Assembly: GCA_029550865.1 (NCBI GenBank)
Contig: JAKPGM010000026.1
Span: 1-64,000 of the forward strand
Length of the DNA: 64,000 bases
Direction of reading: 5' to 3'
Source of the DNA: Bacteroidota bacterium
GTDB taxonomy: Bacteria > Bacteroidota > Bacteroidia > Bacteroidales > DTGW01
A program made the translations under genes and the position numbers. This document shows positions 60,766 to 64,000 of the stretch, in pieces (positions within the stretch are counted from its first letter, which is position 1; the number at the start of each line of letters is the position of its first letter). The notes beneath the pieces were generated by a model. That model was given only the letters and a program-made list of their open reading frames with translations, was not told the DNA's origin and did no database searches.

Positions 60766-61716
60766 ATGATGCACCTCAAAAAAATGTTTTTTCTATTCAG
60801 CCTTATTGGGTTGGGCTGGTTTGCCCATGATAGTAAAGGGCAAACCCAATCAGCTGATACACTTGAGCAGTTTCTTCTTCGACAACTTAAAAACAAGAAA
60901 AATGTCAGTTATGCCACTTATGGATTAGCCGCTTTATATTTTGATCGAGGAAATTACAGGCAGGCTATAGCCATCGCCAAAGAAAATCTACGCATCACCA
61001 ACGATTTTGATACAGCATGCAGCGTGTTATATGCCCGTTCGCTTGAGATGATCGGCAGATACAGCAAAGCAGAGAAAGTATTTCGTAAGGCGACCACTCG
61101 TTTTGCCAACTCGTCCGATGTGTGGCTGGCATACGGCTTTACGCTGTACAAATTAAGAAAATATACGCAAGCCGAACGAGCACTTGAAACGTCGGTTCGA
61201 TTAAATCCATTTGTACCATCGGCACATTACCTTTTAGGATATTGCCTGCTCGAAAACAAAAACAATCCTGCCTGCATTCAGGCATGGCTATTTGGACTGA
61301 TGATTGACCGTGACACGCTACGTTCAAACGAAATGTTACGGTTAATCTTCCATTATGTACAGCAACAATACGACTCCATTCACCTCCCCTTCTTTAACAG
61401 GCGTTTGTCGTTAAAATACCCCGACCAGCTTTTCCTTTACGACTATACGCCTCAACGACTCGAAAATTTTAATTTCCAGCTCAACATCGCGTCCTTCGTC
61501 CAACTATTGGCTGAAAAAATGGAACCAAACCCAACCCCTTCCTTGTACAGCCGTTTTTATAGAGCCATCTACGAAAACAACTTGCAGGAACCTTTTTGTT
61601 ACTTTGCCTTGCGTAATCTTAACCGGCGAGCATTAAAAAGCTGGTATGCTATCAATCGGGAAAAATTAGAACAACTGGCCGATTTCCTCGATCACCAGCT
61701 TGTTCGTCCATTTTAA
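60766..61716 (+). CDS. TPR-repeat periplasmic protein
   Basis: 316 aa (start at 60766 or the next codon, 60769). Signal peptide (about 1-26, ending SKGQ). Three tetratricopeptide-like helix pairs lie at about 50-160: YGLAALYFDRGNYRQAIAIAKENL, VLYARSLEMIGRYSKAEKVFRKA, and LAYGFTLYKLRKYTQAERALETSVRLNP. The C-terminal 130 residues are helical and unassigned. It is probably a periplasmic scaffold. Its nearest neighbours are a lipoprotein and a DUF5723 outer-membrane protein on the same strand, after a 167-base gap. Confidence 0.85.
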   Translation: MMHLKKMFFLFSLIGLGWFAHDSKGQTQSADTLEQFLLRQLKNKKNVSYATYGLAALYFDRGNYRQAIAIAKENLRITNDFDTACSVLYARSLEMIGRYSKAEKVFRKATTRFANSSDVWLAYGFTLYKLRKYTQAERALETSVRLNPFVPSAHYLLGYCLLENKNNPACIQAWLFGLMIDRDTLRSNEMLRLIFHYVQQQYDSIHLPFFNRRLSLKYPDQLFLYDYTPQRLENFNFQLNIASFVQLLAEKMEPNPTPSLYSRFYRAIYENNLQEPFCYFALRNLNRRALKSWYAINREKLEQLADFLDHQLVRPF

Positions 61717-61883
61717 CGCTAACATTTTTTGGCGAATGTCTTTTAAAAAAGGTGCAAAATTTTGTTATATTTTAATAAATTAGCATCATTCTGTTTATCA
61801 GCGATTATCTCATAGCAGTCTTAGCAGAAAATGCACTTTGCCTTCATAGGGAATACTGTCCTTTCAATATTTAACAAACAACT

Positions 61884-62546
61884 ATGCCTGAAAGAAAATG
61901 GATTTTGCTGTCAATTATTTTACTCTATCTTGCGATACTACCGGCATGTGAAAAGCTGGACAATTACAACCGGATATCGTACGATTATCCCTATCATGCA
62001 AATTTTGCCTTTGCGATAGGCAGCAGTGTGCTTAACTTACCGAAGCTGGGAAGAAATCTGCCCATGGGCTGGGAAGAGCATCCCGAACTTTTGGTCATCC
62101 CCGATTCGATCATCCTGGAAGACCATTTACCATTCGAACCACAGTCGTGGATTGAACAAGGTAGCACAAAAATTGCTCAAATTGTAATTAAAATTAGAGG
62201 ATACAACGAATTCCCAGATTGGGCGCAACTTACTTTCATGCTGACCGACAGCCTGAATCATTCAATCTTTCCCGACGACTCACTTACCTCGATAATCATA
62301 CGTGAAGCTATCTTTACCACCGACACCATACCTACAGAAAATGGCAATTTTGAAACTCTTGTGATAATTACCAAGCGTCAAATGACAAATCTCAGCCGGT
62401 ATCGCTATCTATCCATTCGAGCTTCTATTGCCAACAAAACAAAGCATAATGAGCAATACAGCTACTATCGATACCTGAAAATCGAAGTTGGCATTGGGGT
62501 ACAGGTACAGTTTGACTTTAATCTACAAACGTTGAATTCGAAGTAG
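61884..62546 (+). CDS. Predicted lipoprotein of unknown function
   Basis: 220 aa. The start MPERKWILLSIILLYLAILP leads into the lipobox ILPAC (Cys about residue 22). The mature domain is beta-rich with no recognised motif (VIPDSIILEDHLPFEPQ, LTFMLTDSLNHSIFPDD). It ends 1 base before the DUF5723 gene, so the two are translationally coupled, and they probably work together at the outer membrane. I considered the gliding lipoprotein GldH but see no supporting motif. Confidence 0.8.
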   Translation: MPERKWILLSIILLYLAILPACEKLDNYNRISYDYPYHANFAFAIGSSVLNLPKLGRNLPMGWEEHPELLVIPDSIILEDHLPFEPQSWIEQGSTKIAQIVIKIRGYNEFPDWAQLTFMLTDSLNHSIFPDDSLTSIIIREAIFTTDTIPTENGNFETLVIITKRQMTNLSRYRYLSIRASIANKTKHNEQYSYYRYLKIEVGIGVQVQFDFNLQTLNSK

Positions 62547-62547
62547 A

Positions 62548-63990
62548 ATGTCTACAGGAAAAACTGTTTTTACATTATTATGGGCTATATCTCTATGTCA
62601 GTTCCATCTTTTTGCCCAAAACGATATGGGCATGTACTTTATCCGTAACCTACCCCAGTCGAGTTTTCTCAACCCAGCACACCAAATACCCTGTAAGGTT
62701 TTTGTCGGTATCCCTGCACTTTCATCGATTCACGCCGGATACGATAATAGTCTTTTCAGCTACAATGACGTAATAATCAGAACACCCTCAGACTCACTGA
62801 TTCCCAATTTCGACTTTTTTCTAACTCATTCCCGAAAGGGAAAAATTGAATTTATCCGCACAGAATTGGAAATTAGTCTGATACATTTTGGGTTCAAGTT
62901 CAAGAAAAAGTACTACTTTTCATTTTTCATTCGCGACCGTGCAGATTTGGGCTTGCTTTATCCCATCAACTTGATTCGTTTACCGCTTACGGGGAATACT
63001 GTATACATTGGCACAACCTATCGTATGGATGGGTTGCGATTATTTGGAACATATTTTCGTGAATGGGCATTAGGTGTTTCAAAACAACTTGATTCCCGGC
63101 TAACAGTAGGCGCAAGGGTCCAGGTGCTTTTTGGAAAAGCAAATATACACACCTATTACAATCGCCTGTACCTGTACACAAATCCCGACATTTATCAGCT
63201 TGAAGCAGTATCGTCGGCTCAAATCAATGGTTCACCGCTTATTGTCACCGTCGACAACAACAAGCCTCAAAGTGTTGAGATTCCACAAATGTCGGTTACA
63301 TCATTTTTACTTAACCGCAGAAATAAAGGATTAGCCTTGAGCGCCGGTGTCATGTATCAATATACCGACGATATCATTTTAGAGGCCAGCGTATTGGATG
63401 TAGGGGCAATTTATTGGCGATACATACCCGTCCGCGTAAAAGAAAATGCTGACTTTACCTACAATGGGTTTCGATATAATCCCATTACGCGTCAATTCGA
63501 AAATGTTCAGCAAACTGTCGATTCGGCCTTGCAGAGCTACACTGTTACTGCCGACCGTAAAAATTATGTTACTGCTCTATCGCCCAAAATGTATGTAGGA
63601 GGCACCTACCAGGTTAAACCCTGGCTACAAACGGGCTTACTGTTGCGAAGCGAACTCTATCACAACCGGCTCAATATGGGGGTTACTCCATCCCTTATGT
63701 TGCGCTATAAGGCGATATCGTTGGTAGCAAGTGGAACATTAACGCATCGTAGCCTTTTAAATCCAGGGTTAGGACTTAACCTTCAAACCCGAAGGGTAGG
63801 GTTTTATGCCATAAGTGATAATGTTTATGGCCTTTTCAAGTATAAATCCATGCGCTACACAAACATCCGATTTGGTTTTAATCTCTTCTGGGGTTGCCCG
63901 AAAGCTGAAAAGAGGGGTATACCTCCCTGTCCTGCGTACGATGATTTACCTCAGAAACGCGAACGTTTAAAAGAGCTGAAGAAAAAATAA
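62548..63990 (+). CDS. DUF5723-family outer-membrane beta-barrel protein
   Basis: 480 aa. Signal peptide (about 1-24, ending LFAQN). The mature protein starts DMGMYFIRNLPQSSFLNPAH, a DUF5723 hallmark also reminiscent of PorP/SprF-type barrels. The rest is a long run of amphipathic beta strands (ISLIHFGFKFKKKYYFSFFI, LALSAGVMYQYTDDIILEASVLDVG). The last strand IRFGFNLFWG precedes a charged tail of about 28 residues with KRERLKELKKK, unusual for an outer-membrane protein C-terminus. The function is unknown. The gene ends 10 bases before the window end. Confidence 0.85.
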   Translation: MSTGKTVFTLLWAISLCQFHLFAQNDMGMYFIRNLPQSSFLNPAHQIPCKVFVGIPALSSIHAGYDNSLFSYNDVIIRTPSDSLIPNFDFFLTHSRKGKIEFIRTELEISLIHFGFKFKKKYYFSFFIRDRADLGLLYPINLIRLPLTGNTVYIGTTYRMDGLRLFGTYFREWALGVSKQLDSRLTVGARVQVLFGKANIHTYYNRLYLYTNPDIYQLEAVSSAQINGSPLIVTVDNNKPQSVEIPQMSVTSFLLNRRNKGLALSAGVMYQYTDDIILEASVLDVGAIYWRYIPVRVKENADFTYNGFRYNPITRQFENVQQTVDSALQSYTVTADRKNYVTALSPKMYVGGTYQVKPWLQTGLLLRSELYHNRLNMGVTPSLMLRYKAISLVASGTLTHRSLLNPGLGLNLQTRRVGFYAISDNVYGLFKYKSMRYTNIRFGFNLFWGCPKAEKRGIPPCPAYDDLPQKRERLKELKKK

Positions 63991-64000
63991 GTACAATGCA

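Noticed and set aside
61884-62546. Assignment of the lipoprotein as gliding protein GldH.
   Set aside because: Position and lipobox are compatible, but I see no GldH-type sequence pattern, so it was left unnamed.
1-64000. CRISPR arrays, prophage modules or intact insertion sequences.
   Set aside because: No regularly spaced short repeats, cas genes, phage structural genes or transposase genes with terminal inverted repeats were seen.

Overview
The window looks like a chromosome segment of a Bacteroidota bacterium, probably Bacteroidales-like. Markers for this are three secreted proteins with a type IX secretion (T9SS) C-terminal sorting domain, a PorP/SprF-family protein, a TonB-dependent receptor with an N-terminal carboxypeptidase-regulatory domain, FecR and expansion-type ECF sigma proteins, DUF4290, DUF5723 and DUF5777 proteins, and TAnnTTTG-type promoter boxes. 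Genus cannot be read from the sequence. There is no phage, CRISPR array, intact insertion sequence or rRNA. One tRNA (Asn, GTT) is present.

Region by region. (1) 1-6.5 kb is an AT-rich accessory segment. Single minus-strand genes of unrelated function are separated by related imperfect palindromic repeats of about 130 bp, and each intact repeat ends a few bases after the stop codon of a minus-strand gene. This looks like an integron-type or other cassette array, with decayed cassettes between 4.3 and 4.9 kb. (2) 6.5-11.0 kb holds a TonB-dependent receptor, a frameshifted CxxCH cytochrome-like lipoprotein, a DUF5777 beta-barrel protein and a YceI protein. (3) 11.0-15.4 kb is an ilv operon (ilvD, ilvB, ilvN). 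It is preceded by a complete transcription attenuator: a 28-codon leader peptide rich in Val/Leu/Ile, a terminator, and a mutually exclusive antiterminator pairing. (4) 15.4-25 kb holds an unusual ABC ATPase, an MBL-fold hydrolase, a B12-dependent ribonucleotide reductase, YraN, several small proteins and a FecR/STN pair. (5) 25-31.4 kb is a housekeeping envelope cluster: rsfS, ftsH, DUF2007, cdsA, psd, DUF4290 and murA. Its MurA carries Asp where Cys is usual.

(6) 31.4-46.6 kb holds a GH5 glycosidase with T9SS signal, tRNA-Asn, PorP/SprF, a glycosyltransferase fused to a reduced sugar-phosphotransferase, a 2-oxoacid dehydrogenase E2, an S9 peptidase and a giant PKD-repeat T9SS protein. The PKD gene is split from its signal peptide by an in-frame TAG. 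(7) 46.8-49.6 kb is an operon of NatA/NatB-like ABC transporter genes and an ECF sigma factor. (8) 49.7-56.6 kb is a non-canonical chemosensory locus: a Crp-family regulator overlapping a receiver, then a receiver, a 600-aa soluble helical protein, a STAS-like protein, CheY, CheA and CheW, with no MCP, CheR or CheB. (9) 56.6-64 kb holds a KdsC-like phosphatase, a DUF2520 protein, thioredoxin reductase, YifB, a TPR protein, a lipoprotein and a DUF5723 outer-membrane protein.

A second dispersed repeat of about 55 bp occurs three times (4.5, 23.7 and 27.8 kb). In two copies its last three bases are the start codon of the next gene, and a CATCCG/CGGATG pair could fold over that start. With the ilv attenuator, the cassette-like repeats and the receptor-less Che locus, it is the most interesting element in the window.
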